A stretch of 64,000 nucleotides of DNA from Zarea fungicola (taxonomy: Eukaryota; Ascomycota; Sordariomycetes; Hypocreales; Cordycipitaceae). Position 1 is the stretch's first letter, and every line of letters starts with the position of its first letter. A program made the position numbers and the translations under genes. Below, piece by piece: positions 47,183 through 60,688 of the stretch. The stretch covers positions 1-64,000 of the forward strand of contig FWCC01000046.1 of assembly GCA_900169235.1 (NCBI GenBank), written 5' to 3'. Under the pieces are notes generated by a model. It was not told the origin of the DNA. It ran no database searches and saw only the letters and a program-made list of their open reading frames with translations.

Positions 47183-50100
47183 TTACAGCCAGCGCTTAAA
47201 CAACTTAATATAGATCCTCTTGACAATCTCAACCTCAATGCAGTAAAGAAGCAACTCAAGGGCGAGGAAGCCCACAAAAGATGGCCGAGGGTTTTCGAAG
47301 GAGAGCACATGGTGGAAGATAGGAATCCATGGCAAGGCAAACCCAATAGCCATAATTGCGGCAGTTGCAAGTGAGAGATGAATTGACGCTCGGCTTTGTA
47401 CAAATGGCAGCTTTCCGGTTCGCAAAAGATGGACAATGAGCGTTTGTGTGAGGAGGCCTTCGAGGAACCAATGGGTCTGGAACTGTTTGACAGCGAGCTC
47501 ATCCTCTGCATCGCGAATTCTATAGTAGAACCAGTTGAGTGAGAAGGTGCACATATCGATGACAGAGCTGGTGGGACCAAGAACAAGAACAAAGCGAAGG
47601 AGATCTGCAAGCTGTCAGTGTCTCCAACCACCAATCCTCACCGCTGTGGAACTAATCCAAGAACTCACCCCAGGGTTGCCACGACTTTGGATTCTCTAAA
47701 AGTTCTGTGTCGACACCATCCCAAGGAATTGCAATCTGGCTGATATCGTACAGAAGATTTTGAACCAAAATTTGCAGGTTTGTGATAGGATTGAATGGGA
47801 ACCAGGCACTGCCGATAAGGACGCTGAAGACATTGCCGAAGTTGGTCGAAAATACCATCTACTGTCATGTAAGCGCGCGTGTGTCGTCTTTGCGGCAGAG
47901 AGCATAAGCATACCCTAATGTACTTTATCGAATTTGCGTGGGTCACACGTCCTGTTACAACACTGTCGACAATAATGGTAAGACCTTTTTCGGTTAAAAT
48001 AAAGTCGGCACAGTCCTTTGCGGCGCCAGCGGCGGAATCGACCGAGATGCCAACATCAGCCTTTCGCAGAGCAAAGCAGTCATTCATGCCATCACCAAGC
48101 ATGCCGACCGTGTTGCCTTGCCTCTTTAGGCTAGCGACGATGCTCTCTTTTTGATCTGGAGTAACCTTTGCAAACAATTTGCAGCTCTTTACAGCCTGTT
48201 CGAAATCTTCGTCAACCAAAGTAGCCAGCTCAGCTCCAGTCATGGCCTGCGGCACATCGTTTTCGATCACATCTTCATGCTGGACAAGTCCAAGCGCTTG
48301 ACATAAATTTAGAGCAACGGCCAAGTTATCGCCCGTCAGGACTTTGACCTCTACTCCTAGCCCCTTGAGCTTGTTGATGGACTCCGCAGCGTCGGGCTTT
48401 GGCGGATCAACAAAGGTAAGCAATCCGTGAACAGTCATAGCCGTCTCAATATCTTCAAAGTTATCTTCATCATCTAAGCGATAAGATGACAGTTGTTTTG
48501 TGGCAATAAGTAAAACCCGAAAGCCGGTGCAGTTCAATGCCTGGACCTGCTGCTTAAGTTCCGACTGATGATGGCTTGTCATAACACAGTCGCCTTGCTC
48601 TGTGTGAACCATAGTGCAGCGAGCAAACACTTCTTCAAAGGCGCCCTTGCAGATAAGTAATGCACCACCAGCAGCACCACGGACGATGCAGGCGGACCGA
48701 CGGCGCTCAAAGTCAAAAGGGATAGCGGTTGTATTTTCGTACTCGATCGTTTGAACTTTGTTGTCGTCGTCTAGACGATAATCTCGAATCGCAGCATCCA
48801 TGTTGTTTCCGGTCGTGCCTTGACAAGTGGCTTCGATCACCGCAAGCTTCAAAACTTCAATGTCGGATATTCCAGACAAGTTGAGGGCATCCCGCAGGCT
48901 GATTTCGTCCTTTGTAAGAGTACCAGTCTAAAAGACAGTTAGAAACAAAGTTTAAAATTATTCCAAGGAGATTACCTCCCTTGTCGCTACAAAGCACTGT
49001 CATAGCGCCCAGATTTTGAACGCAGTCGAGGCGACGCACAATGGCTTTCTTCTTGGATAGAAGATACGCGCCACGGGCCAAGTTGGCATTTACAATCGCA
49101 GGTAGCATCTCAGGCACAAGACCAACTGCAACGCTGCTGCTGAATAAAGCGGCATCGCTCCAGCTTCCAGTTGTTTTGGCAGATATGCCAAGAACCTAGA
49201 GACGTTAGCATATGAATCGCTCAATATGGTCCAGTGTAAGAAGGTGAACATTACAATGGGAACCATGACAAGCATAAATGCAATAAGCATCCAAGTTACA
49301 TGCTGGATACCCCGCTGAAATGCATTAAGGTCGCGACCCTTATGAAGCGCCTTGGACATTTCAGCAATCAAAGCATCTATTAATCATTAGCATGGGAAAA
49401 TATCTTAATAAAGGCTTCGCTTCTTCCTACCGCTACCCGTTCGTAGAATGATGACAATTGCATTTCCGGAGACAACACCAGTGCCCATAAAGCAGATGTT
49501 GGAGAGGTCAAAGAGGCTGCTGCCCTCAGTCTTATTGCCAGTGCCAGAAGCCACTTTCGACACCGGTAAGCTCTCTCCAGTCCACTGCGACTGGCTGACG
49601 CGGAGAAAGGTAGCCTCCAGAACCAAGCAATCTGCAGGGACGATGTCACCGGGGTGTAACATCACAACATCTCCCGGTACTAGCTGGGATGTCGGTATAA
49701 CATCGTCGGTATCGCGGCGACGAACGCGTGCAGACTCCTTTATAGACATTTGGAGTTGAAAAACAGCCAAACTGCTTCGGTACTCTTGCCAAAATCGCAC
49801 TAGAACAGACACTACAACCATGAACATTAAAACGGCAAAGCCACCCTAGGTGTTAGTTATCTCGCCTGTTAGTCTTGCATGAACGAAGCTTCGGTACACG
49901 GGTGATGTACTAACCCATTGTGCCGGAGGAATTGCCACATTAAGGATTGCTAGAATCACCAATAGAATGTTGAATGGGTTGGGGATGACCTTTAGGAGAA
50001 GAATAACCCAGCCAGGACGCTTCTGAGACCGAAGTATGTTTGGGCCTTTGAGACGGAGGCGAGAACTTGCCTCCTCGCTGGACAGACCCTTCTGATCGAT

Positions 50101-50331
50101 CTTCAAGAGGTCGAGCACCTGGCCTACCGACATAGAGGCAAAGGCTCGTAGAATGGACTCGGACGAGGTGTCTGGGGCATTCTCTGGCAGCGAATCCCAA
50201 GATAATCCAGCTTGCTTGACAGTGGATAGTGGATTCTGGTGCCGCAAGGAGATCAGGCCGCTCTTGGTGGCAGGATATAGCTTCGCGCGGCGCGAGCCAA
50301 GAATCTTCGAGAATAGAGACATTCTGGCCAT
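47183..50331 (-). CDS. Type IIIB (MgtA-like) magnesium P-type ATPase; defective splice donor in the DKTGT motif
   Basis: Seven exons on the minus strand: 50331-49915, 49845-49431, 49376-49255, 49195-48980, 48927-47914, 47858-47669 and 47604-47183; 931 aa if all introns are removed. P-type motifs: TGES (SQWTGESLPVSK), DKTGT (Asp389), LTGDN and GDGMND. Membrane helices occur as expected, with NFGNVFSVLIGSAWFPF and LLYDISQIAIPWDG typical of the MgtA/MgtB group, which moves Mg2+ into the cell in bacteria. Five introns are GT-AG and phase-correct. The fourth, 48979-48928 (52 nt, with CTAAC branch site and TTTTAG acceptor), must start with GG to restore DKTGT. The first available GT, four bases on, causes a frameshift and an early stop. 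So the gene may be a recent pseudogene, use a GG-AG intron, or hold an error. Confidence 0.8.
48928..48979 (-). other. Intron 4 of the ATPase, without GT donor
   Basis: Reading the minus strand, the exon ends GACAAG and the next bases are GGAGGTAATC. The acceptor TTTTAG is followed by ACTGGTACT, so only removal of 52 nt starting at GG yields Asp-Lys-Thr-Gly-Thr. A branch-like TTCTAAC lies shortly before the acceptor. A four-base insertion (GGAG) before an original GTAATC donor, or a T-to-G change in a GTAGGT donor, would both explain it. Confidence 0.8.
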
Positions 50332-52163
50332 TGATGTATTTACTCTTTATTTTCTGGCACACTTCAAGTTATGGTGGCTCAAATGCAGCAATGACCGGCG
50401 TACCTGGGAGCGTCACTAGACGTGAGCGGTATCGTCGTGTAAGCTGCGTGAAGGTCAGCCTTGAGAAAGACTTGAGAGATGGAGCCCAGTTGTCTTGTTG
50501 GTTAAAATTGAGGTATAACATGTATAAAAGAATTGAATAGAAGTAGATATTATTGAAATAGCTTTAAAGAGAAAGAAGAATGGTTGTGCTCTCGACTGTG
50601 GGAGAGCAAGTATAAGCTTATATATTTTTCACGGCTGCCAAAACTTGGCAGAAGGGTAACTCTCTTCTCCGATGGATCCAAATAATACTTGCTCAAGTTC
50701 TTACTGCATTCTAAGAACCTACAGGCCAATTTACTTTTCCATTAAAGAGCAGCCGGAAAACGACTCGCCGAAGAGGTCATGCCCTGGTCTAGGCTATGTC
50801 GACAAGCAGCGCTGACTCAACAGAACAACTATCTGCCGTGTCCGAAATCACGCAATCTCGAAGCACAGGCCAGTCAACATGCGGATATCTGTGAATAATG
50901 AATAAAAAATAATTCTATTGAGTTTCTTTTGTCCACAATACTCCACAATTCGGTTCAACTGTCATCGTTGCTTCGAATAATGCTCACCAGTGGTCTGTAC
51001 GGACTGGGTTCTCATATGTGGTTAGGATTTTGTCAGCAACGGTAAAAATAAAGATATATGGCTAAATTTTTATGTCCCCAGAATTCCGCTTCGTGCTGCC
51101 TTTGAAGTCCTCGTTCGAGATATGTGTTCTAGAGATATAACAAAACTAGTTAACCATGAATTATGTCTAACTTTCTGAATGGTCTTGTCACGAATATCCA
51201 CCACAAAACATTACTGTGCGAAATATTTTTGAAGATGCTTATAAGCCTGGCGACGGTGCGTCTCGGCCTTATTGTATGGCTAATACCACCATGTTGAATC
51301 TGTGCTCCATGTGATGGGCAAGCACCAAGTCAATACGCCCACCAAACACAGTTTCGGAGTCGTCCCTATTCCGATTACTAAGTAAATTCGGGACCGAATG
51401 CAGCTCCTCTCAAAAACGGAGTAGGGCTATAATGGTCCGCACTTAGAAAAGAAATATGCCTTTTTGGTACCTTACTAGCCACCTATTCGTTTTCCCTTAC
51501 CCACTAGTATGTTACTTCCCAGCTAGAACTAGTTGCCTTGCAAGTTAGCTACATGTCTAGGTACTGCCAAGCGTGCCGTTGACATGCATGCTGATTCCCT
51601 ATTGACTTGCTCAGCAATTGGCCTTGATTAGACATTAGCATACGAAACGCAACTGTAATGTCTGTATATAGGTCAGAGTGCAGCGGAACAGACATATTGT
51701 GCGAAATAATCGGTCTGTACAGCAACCCCCGCTCAATTTGCAAGGAAAGCACTCTCCCCAGAAGTCTTCATTAAGACTGAATATTAAACAATAGGCTTTG
51801 CAGTCAATTGGGAAAATTTTCATCCTGCGTATCAGCACGCATTATGTGGAAATTCCCAATATAAGTTCGTCAGCTCTTTGTACTATTATTGATGCAGCAA
51901 GCCTCCGATTGGCCGGCTCACCGGTTATGTAAGCGTTGTAGCATTCATAAAAGCGGTGGTTGAGGCGTCTTCTAGATACCTACGCCATCTAGTCATTGTC
52001 ATCGTCACGTAGGAAACACTTGCAATCGGCCCTGTAATATCACGGCTTTGAATACAGGCATTCTATTCCAACTTAGCAACCTGCTTCTTTAACTTTACGG
52101 CAACCAATTCATACTAGTCGGGTGCAAGCGATACCTCCACTCGTCTAAGCAGTTGGGTACTCC
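50332..52163. other. Divergent intergenic region, 1.8 kb
   Basis: Between the ATPase (-) and the amidohydrolase (+). AT-rich; no supported gene or RNA. It holds both promoters. Confidence 0.6.
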
Positions 52164-54306
52164 ATGATGGAAGAGGCATCTGATACCGTCAATCACGGCT
52201 CTAAGTATGGGCATATACGATTAGACGAAAAGACCAAAGCGGCGGATAAACCTATGATGAAATTTGCGACCTCTGCCACTTTTCTGAGCGTGGGCACTGT
52301 ATTGGCGTTTTTTGCTGCAGCGATTTGGACGGCGTTTGGTCTGCGAGGCACGCACAATTATGTTGTTGGCCCACAAGCAGTATCGCACACTCATTGCTAT
52401 AAAAACATACGGACCCTTGATAAAGACCAACCAACGGCGCAGTGCTTCACCGTTGTCAATGGTGTCTTTGCAGAAGTGAATGGTGGCAGAAGTGACACCA
52501 AAGCCGCGGAGAATGATGCTGAACTGAAGCGCAGAGATGACGGAAATGAAGGTAATGCGGCTGATGGTTATGTGATCCCCGGCCTCTGGGATGGGCATGG
52601 GCACTTGGTTGACTATGGTGAAATGCTGGTCCAGGTCGACCTCTTTGGCGCCACGACGCTGGAGGAAGTCCGGGCTCGGCTCAAGGAGTATATCAGCAAA
52701 CATCCCGAGTCGGGCACAAAAGAGCGATGGCTCCGAGGCATAGGTTGGGATCAGACAAACTTTGGTCGCATGCCCACAGCTGTATGTTGGTGACATTCCC
52801 GCTGGCTTTCGTCTCCAATGTGCAGTGCAAAATACTATCTACAATTTGTTCAAATACTAATCAGTGCCACTGCCTTTTGTACTTTCGCAGGCTGATATCG
52901 AAGAGGATCCTGAGCTTCACGGTATATATCTCTTTGTCGATCGCATCGACGGCCACTGCTCCTTGGTGTCCCGGGCCGTCCTCAGTCTTCTCCCTAACCC
53001 CATTCCTGACGTTCCCGGAGGCGAAGTCATCCGCGACCCTGGTCTCGGTGTCTTTTGCGACAATGCGCTCGACATGATTCTGGCGCACTACCCGAAGCCC
53101 GATGAGCATCTCAAGACAAAGTACATTCATGCCGCGATGAAGGCCCTCAACACCGTGGGGCTGGTCGGCATGCACAATGCAGGCGCCGACCCAGACACGA
53201 TCGCTCTCCTCAACCGTTTGGCTGGAAGTGAGGACTACACGGTGCGCATGTACGCGATGAGGGAGTGTGCGGACAGAAATATATTCTGTGCCAACGACGC
53301 GACCAAGATTGAGCGTGATGATGGGCTTTTATACGTCCGTAGTGTAAAGCTCTTTGCCGGTATGCTTCTACTTCAAATTCTCTTTTTACAACGCCATGCT
53401 TAATCCCCCCCTATTTCTCCTCTTGGCTGGCCCCTTTCCCTTGCATTCTTCTTTACATAGCAACTGATGATTTTGACAAAAATAATAGACGGTGCGCTGG
53501 GAAGTTGGGGCGCCGCCATGCTCGAGCCCTACTCCGACAACCCGTCGACCAGCGGCTCCCTCCTCATCAACGAAACCACCCTCACGTCTGTCACTAAGCA
53601 ATGGGCTGCCGCATCCTTTCAAGTCAACATCCATGCCATCGGCGACCGCGCCAACCGCGCTGCCATTGATGCCTTGGAGGCTGCCCTCCGCCAAGAATGC
53701 GGCGCCGACGACGACGACGATTTGGCTGCGTGCGAGTACGACCACCGCTTCCGCATCGAACACGCCCAAATCATCCACCCCGCGGACCAAATCCGCATGC
53801 ATACGCTGCACCTCCTCCCTTCCATCCAGCCCACGCACGCCACCTCGGACATGCGCTACGCACTGTCCCGCCTCGGCGCCGAGCGCACCAACACCGCCGC
53901 GTATAGGATGCGCTCGCTCCTTGACTTGAAGCCCATTTTGGGGAGTGACTTCCCCGTGGAGCCGCCGAACCCATTTCATGGCATGTACGCGGCCGTGGCG
54001 AGGAAGAGTCCCGCGACGGGAGAGGGAAAGGACGACAACGAGGAGGACAGCGATGGCCACAGCCGGGGGTGGCATATGGAGGAGGCGCTGACACTCGAGC
54101 AGGCACTGTGGGGGTTTACCGGGGCACCGGCGTATGGGGGGTTCTTGGAGGGAAAAGCGGGACAGATCAAGGCGGGTGCATATGCGGATTGGGTGGTACT
54201 GGATGAGCCGCTTGGCGGTGATGGATATGATGTTGAGTCTTTGCGGGAGTTGAAGGTGAGAGAGACGTGGGTTGCTGGCAAACGAGTGTTTAAGAGAGAT
54301 GACTAG
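52164..54306 (+). CDS. Amidohydrolase family 3 (YtcJ-like) with N-terminal membrane anchor
   Basis: Three exons: 52164-52781, 52891-53359 and 53489-54306; introns of 109 and 129 nt; 634 aa. Residues about 36-58 form one hydrophobic helix (FLSVGTVLAFFAAAIWTAF) after a short polar N-terminus, suggesting a type II membrane protein. Metal-site motifs of the family are all present: HxH in GLWDGHGHLVDYG, the Lys in VRSVKLFADGALGSWGAAML (split by intron 2 and restored by splicing), His in VNIHAIGDRA, His in RIEHAQIIH, and Asp in LGSDFPVE. The end holds the usual GFLEGKAGQIKAGAYADWVV. It hydrolyses an unknown amide or related bond. A Gly/Asp/Glu-rich loop near residue 560 is an insert. Start is the first Met; a second Met follows directly. 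Confidence 0.86.
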
Positions 54307-54561
54307 CAAAATGAACGATGTATGACAGTTACGAAGATCACGATTTAGGACGGGAAACAATATAAAGTTGAACGAGATTGAATGGTATTGGTGTTTGAAC
54401 ACTATGCGAATTACATGCTTGGCAAATATTTATGGATATAAAGCAATGGGCTAAGATGAGAGAGAAAAACGAGCAAAAAAAACGAGTTTGCCAAACTACA
54501 TGGGTCGGAGGCCGGTATGATTCAGGCCATTGCAAGAACAAAAGCGACAACAGAGAGAGTT

Positions 54562-56182
54562 TTACACCTGAATAATGCACTTTGATTCAACCCACTTGGC
54601 AAACTTGACAGTCGGAATGTCAACCGCCCTCCAAAAGATGTCAGCGCACCACACCACGGTCGGTATGCAAAACACGGCGCCGAGGACAAAGCCTGCGTTA
54701 TACCAGTAGCCATTCACACCGGTAATCCCATACGCCATCTTCTCCCAGTGGTAGCCGATGCAATGCATGGCCGGGCCGTGCATGAGGTAAAGCGCGTACG
54801 AGATTTTGCCAAAGTATTGCACGACTCCGGCGTTGAAGAAGCGCTGCCACGAGGGCGAGTAGCCCACTGCAAAGGCGAAAATGACGGCACCGAGAGACTG
54901 GTAGTAGCGATATGGCTCCTCCTTCCACCATGTCGGGATCTGCGCATGCAGCCATATCCAGCCTGGCGTGATGTCGCCCTTGAGGTCAGGCTGGGACATG
55001 AGATAGAGACCCAAGACGCTGAGGGCGCCCCAAAGGCCACGCTTCCAGCCACGGTGTGTGAATGAAGATGCTTCGTGGATCGGGAGATCGGACGAAGACG
55101 GTGTTTTGTGAGCCCCCCGGACAAGATCCAGCTCGGCGAGAGCCATGCCGCAGAGAAACAGCAGCATCTCCCACCGCGAGTGGAGGTATGCGAACCACAT
55201 TATGCCAAGGACTACGAGGAATCGAAATCTGGTCTGCAGGCGCGCGGTGCCGATAAGTACAAGAAAAAGATACAGCGAGCAGCGAAACTCGACGGGGATT
55301 GTCCAGAGGTGAACATCGTACGCTGGATCATTGAAATATCAGTAGCTGCAACATTTATTTTGGCGAGTGGCAGATGAGACACTTACAGGTGCTACCGCCA
55401 AACTTGTTCCAGTCAAACACATGGATAAACCGATACATGTGCTGTACCCAGTCAAGGTACTGATCGTACGCAAACTCCATGCGTGCTGGGTGCGTTTCGA
55501 CAACGTTCTTCATGTACGCCCTGTCATTGGCAAACTCTCTTGTCCATTCGTACGCTCCGACTCGCAGCAGGCAAATTATCATAAATGTCGAAATGGCGGT
55601 AGGCAAATACAGGCGAATGCCGCGACGAAATACCAAGGAGCTGATGTTGTTTGCAAAGTCGCCCGAGGAGCCGCTGCGCACAAACTTGAGGGGCCGGTAG
55701 GACAGGGCATATCCAGATATGACGAAGAAGAGACACACCGCAGGGGGTCCTTGGTACCAGAGACGAATAAAAGGAAGCTTGAGAAAGTGGAAATTAGTCT
55801 CGCCTGCGCCCCAACCCTCGGCGATAATGAAGGCTTGGTAAAAGTAGTGGCAGAAGAAGACGAAGAGGGCGGCCAGGCCGCGCATGCCATCAAGGTAAGC
55901 TGTTGGGGAGAGCTTGGCTGGGCGAATCTGCTCTCGGGCGTGGCGACCTTGAAGGAAGCTGGGGATGAGGAACACGGCGAAGCGTATGAGGAGTTGTCGC
56001 CACGCAGTTGAGCGGGCATAGATCCATGGTGCGGCGAGGAGGCGAGAAATGCGTAGCTGGGTGGTCCAGGGACGACGGCTCTTTTCTTCAAAGATGTCGC
56101 TTTCACTGTCGGCATCAGAGACGTGCTCGGCCAAGAGACCCAACTTCTCCTCGCGAAGAGGGCTCTGGTCACTGCTGGACAT
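54562..56182 (-). CDS. Acyltransferase-3 (OafA/NodX-like) membrane protein
   Basis: Two exons on the minus strand, 56182-55387 and 55322-54562; 64-nt GT-AG intron whose split codon gives GGSTSYDVHLWTIPVEFR; 518 aa. A polar N-terminus (about 110 residues) precedes about ten hydrophobic segments. Acyltransferase-3 signatures: YLDGMRGLAALFVFFCHYFY (conserved His near the first helix), CLFFVISGYALSYRP, and the HLWTIPVEF box. The C-terminal half has ISYALYLMHGPAMH. The family moves acyl groups to sugars, lipids or secondary metabolites within membranes; fungal members are often orphan. The start was placed at 56182, where the frame gives a short acidic N-terminus; the open frame extends further upstream but shows only T-rich, low-complexity residues. 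Confidence 0.86.
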
Positions 56183-58388
56183 TACGAGAAAGACTTCATA
56201 TATTAACTTGGTGATGGCGTTGGAGGATGGAAAACGGGACCTGGTTATCGAGAGAGGGGCAACAAAGACAGAGGTTCGAGAAAAGAAAAATAAAGTAAGT
56301 GGAACGACTGGAAGAATGAAATTAGTTGGTGAAGAAAACCTAGAAGCCGTGTGTGGCTTGACGGCTGGCAGAAAGTTGACAGCTGCCAGGGTTTTCGGGA
56401 GAAGGAAGGACAGGCACAGGTCAAGACGAAGCACAAAACGGGGAGCCTGGAGGCATATTAAGGAGATGCAAATACTTCGACAGATACTGTTACACACGAC
56501 CCAGAATAAAATCAGAAGCAAATGGTTCCTGAAAGGAGGAGCAGCAAAAGTGTGGATATGATAAATATGGGCGAGATGGATGATCGCTTGTGTGGTGTCC
56601 ATTGACAATGTAGGATATGCTGATCGGCGTGGAGCCTTGATGGCTAGTTGGCTGGGGTCGCGACAGACGATCTCTAACAAATTGTGAAACAGTGACAAGA
56701 ATTCACTCGTCAAGAGGCACAAAGGTCGTCAGTTGTGGTATATTTGCCATTTCAATTGGGGCGCTAACACGCGCCGGACCAACGCTGCAAACGCAGCCAC
56801 GCGGTGTCATCAAGATACGCCTAGAAAAGAGAGGAAATAAGCAAGGAAATACATGACACAAGCGCAGGTGAGAAATGTACTGTTCGTCATGACTTGAGAC
56901 GCAATTGATCTGTGTCGCTGCGAGAAATGTCCATAGCGCCCTCCCTTGGTGGTTGGTATGCTACGAAGCAATCAAGTGGCACGGCACATAAGAGACACAC
57001 GAGGAACGCGCACGTCATCAGCGATGGAATTGGAGCAAACGGTTAGCTGCCATGGAATTCGATTCAACGAGGGTAAAACAAAAACTGATACAAAAAGCCT
57101 AGGGTCGTGGGCGGCGCTGGGAGGATGAATATGGTTATTGTGAGGCAATAGTTGTCCGAAATGTTTCCTCTTGTCCAGAAGTTATGTCCAGAGGATGATA
57201 TCGGGGGTCAAAATACAGGCCAATAGGAAGTAATTTATACAGTTAAATAAAGTACCGGGATTGGTCCCAGGGACAGAGACCCTCAACCTGTCCCATTCAT
57301 CAGTCCCGCCATCAGCATACTCGCTTGATTGGGCAAGGTTTTATTAAGACTTGTCGCGAGGAGAGGTATGCACCGGGCAGCACTGCCTCCTTCGGCCTGC
57401 TTGTTGTCTTGTCCAACCTGCTAACTTGTAACAGCAGCGCGCGCTCTCCCAAGGTCGCCACTTTTGTGCCAATTGGGGTTCCCCTGGCCCTCCACCCAAA
57501 TTCTTTCCCCTGCTGCATGGCGAAGGGGGCCGGGCGCCAGAAACGGGAGAGGGGGGGCACCAGAACCAAGATCGGGGCGGCATTGTGAAAACTGTCATTC
57601 CCAAAACATCATAACCACATCACGAAAAGAATAAAAAATATTAAAAAAAGAATTACCACGCTCATTATACGTCTCTTCCTTTTTCGTGCCTGAAAATTCC
57701 ATTTACCATAAGCCTCACTCTTTTTTTCTTCACAAATGAAAGAACGCTGTTTGGACGCCGTGCGATCCGTCCTTTTACCCGTCTTCCTCGTCTTCTTCTT
57801 TGCTGCTTGCTGCTGGTTGTCGGCGCTGCCGCCATGCTTCTCACGCTGGCGCCGGGATTTCTCCTCATCATTTTTGGCACCGCCATTATTGTCCGCGCTG
57901 CATCGCTCCTCAGCCGCTATCTCTTCCTCCCCAGCTTTCCGCACGATCATGCCGCGACGACGGCTGCCAACAGGGACATTCGCTGGGTTTCATAGAGTAC
58001 GATGGGCAGGTGGTCACGCGACAGCCTCCACCGCCAAACTCCGCCGCAACACGTATAACCACTCACTGTCAGCTTACTCCTCGAGTCGAATATGTACATA
58101 AAAACACATGGGATACAAAACAAGGCCATGAAATAATAAATCAGACTATAGAGACAAAAGGAAACAAATTTAATTGTATATTCTGATCCATTATTATTTT
58201 CAAGCATATCTTTTTACAAAGAGTCATTAAACGCCATTATTCTATGCAATCGTGAGTTGAGTGAGAAATCCGACCTGTACCAGCAAACATCCCGTCATTC
58301 CAGCGCCATATCCATCCAGTGCCATGTCCCGTCTGAGTGTACTTTATGTTATTTTCATTCCTCTTCTATATTTTTATCCCAGCCGATT
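56183..58388. other. Intergenic region, 2.2 kb
   Basis: Promoter side of the acyltransferase and 3' side of HEM2. No gene is well supported. A 53-codon frame at 57834-57995 could encode a small membrane peptide and is listed separately. Confidence 0.55.
57834..57995 (+). CDS. Candidate small membrane peptide (weak)
   Basis: ATG-initiated frame of 53 aa. It starts directly with a hydrophobic segment (MLLTLAPGFLLIIFGTAIIV), followed by basic and polar residues (RAASLLSRYLFLP). The length, single helix and basic flank fit a small tail- or signal-anchored protein. But the same DNA is pyrimidine-rich and other frames are also hydrophobic, so chance is likely. No known family recognised. Confidence 0.2.
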   Translation: MLLTLAPGFLLIIFGTAIIVRAASLLSRYLFLPSFPHDHAATTAANRDIRWVS

Positions 58389-59640
<1,252 letters not shown>

Positions 59641-60688
59641 GGCGTCTGTATGTATGTATGCGTTTGCGTACGTCTGTGTCTATGTGAATTTGCGCTTGGC
59701 CGCTTGGAAAAGAAGCAATTGAGGGCGCCGATTGCTGGGAGCAACAGAGTTCGCTGTGCTTATTGCGAACAGGTAGGTAGTTATCGAGTTTTGGCGGCTG
59801 ACGAGAGGGAAAAGAAGTTCGATTGGGATTCCAGGTTACGTTCCAACTGAGTGGGGCGCGTTTCCAAATTATAACGCCCGGTCTTATGGACAACGGTACG
59901 GTTTCCGATTCTCGGTTTGCAGACGCAAGGCCAAAAGGATATTGTTGCAAGAAAAGAGTGAGAAATTAACCTGTTTTCGTTTGGGAATTTTGTTGTTGCC
60001 TCTCTCGGAGGGACTCACAGCCGAGTTGCCTTTGCTGAAAATGGAATTGCCGATTGACAGACACCACCTCGGAAGCCAGACAGTCCGCCGCCTTAGTGTA
60101 TGGCGGGGGCGCCGAGGGGTACCTGTAAAAAAAAGTAACTGAACAATTGGCAGCGCTCTGTAACTATCATTTACAGGCGAGAGGCGACACCGGACCCCCC
60201 CTATCGGCGGTTCGGAGAGCCCACAACGGGTGGTGCTTGTAGCCAATCGTGGGCAACTATTTGTCACGCTCAGAACCGAAGCCGAGCAGCGAGGCACGGA
60301 AAGAGTACCTAGGCTAGATGCCATGAGAATTCACCCACTGGAATTCCGTTACTTTGGCGGTGTGAGTGCCCGTGCCCTTGCTTTGTAGCGGTAAGTAGCG
60401 ATAGAACGTGACAAAGGCTTATTATTGCCTAATCTGTCATTCGCCCTTGGCATGATCTACTGGATTCTTCTTCGCCTACGTGTACATGTCTAGTTACTAT
60501 GAATTTCTTTTTATGCCGTGCCGTGTCTTGGATTCTTTTCTTCTGTTTGATCCCTTTGGTCTCACTTTTTTCAGGACACCTTTCGAAACAAACCGATTGA
60601 CTGATTCTGATCTCTATTCTCCCGTTGACCATGTAGTAGTAGTTGTCCATGTCCTGCTCTGCTAGTGTGCACGCCTCGGCTTCCCCAT
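59641..60688. other. Intergenic region upstream of HEM2
   Basis: About 1 kb; HEM2 promoter and leader, then the 3' UTR of the hemerythrin-like gene. No gene supported. Confidence 0.6.

Noticed and set aside
53386..54402. 338-codon open frame antisense to the amidohydrolase
   Set aside because: The sense strand has the complete metal-binding motifs; the antisense frame runs across the sense intron and has no family features.
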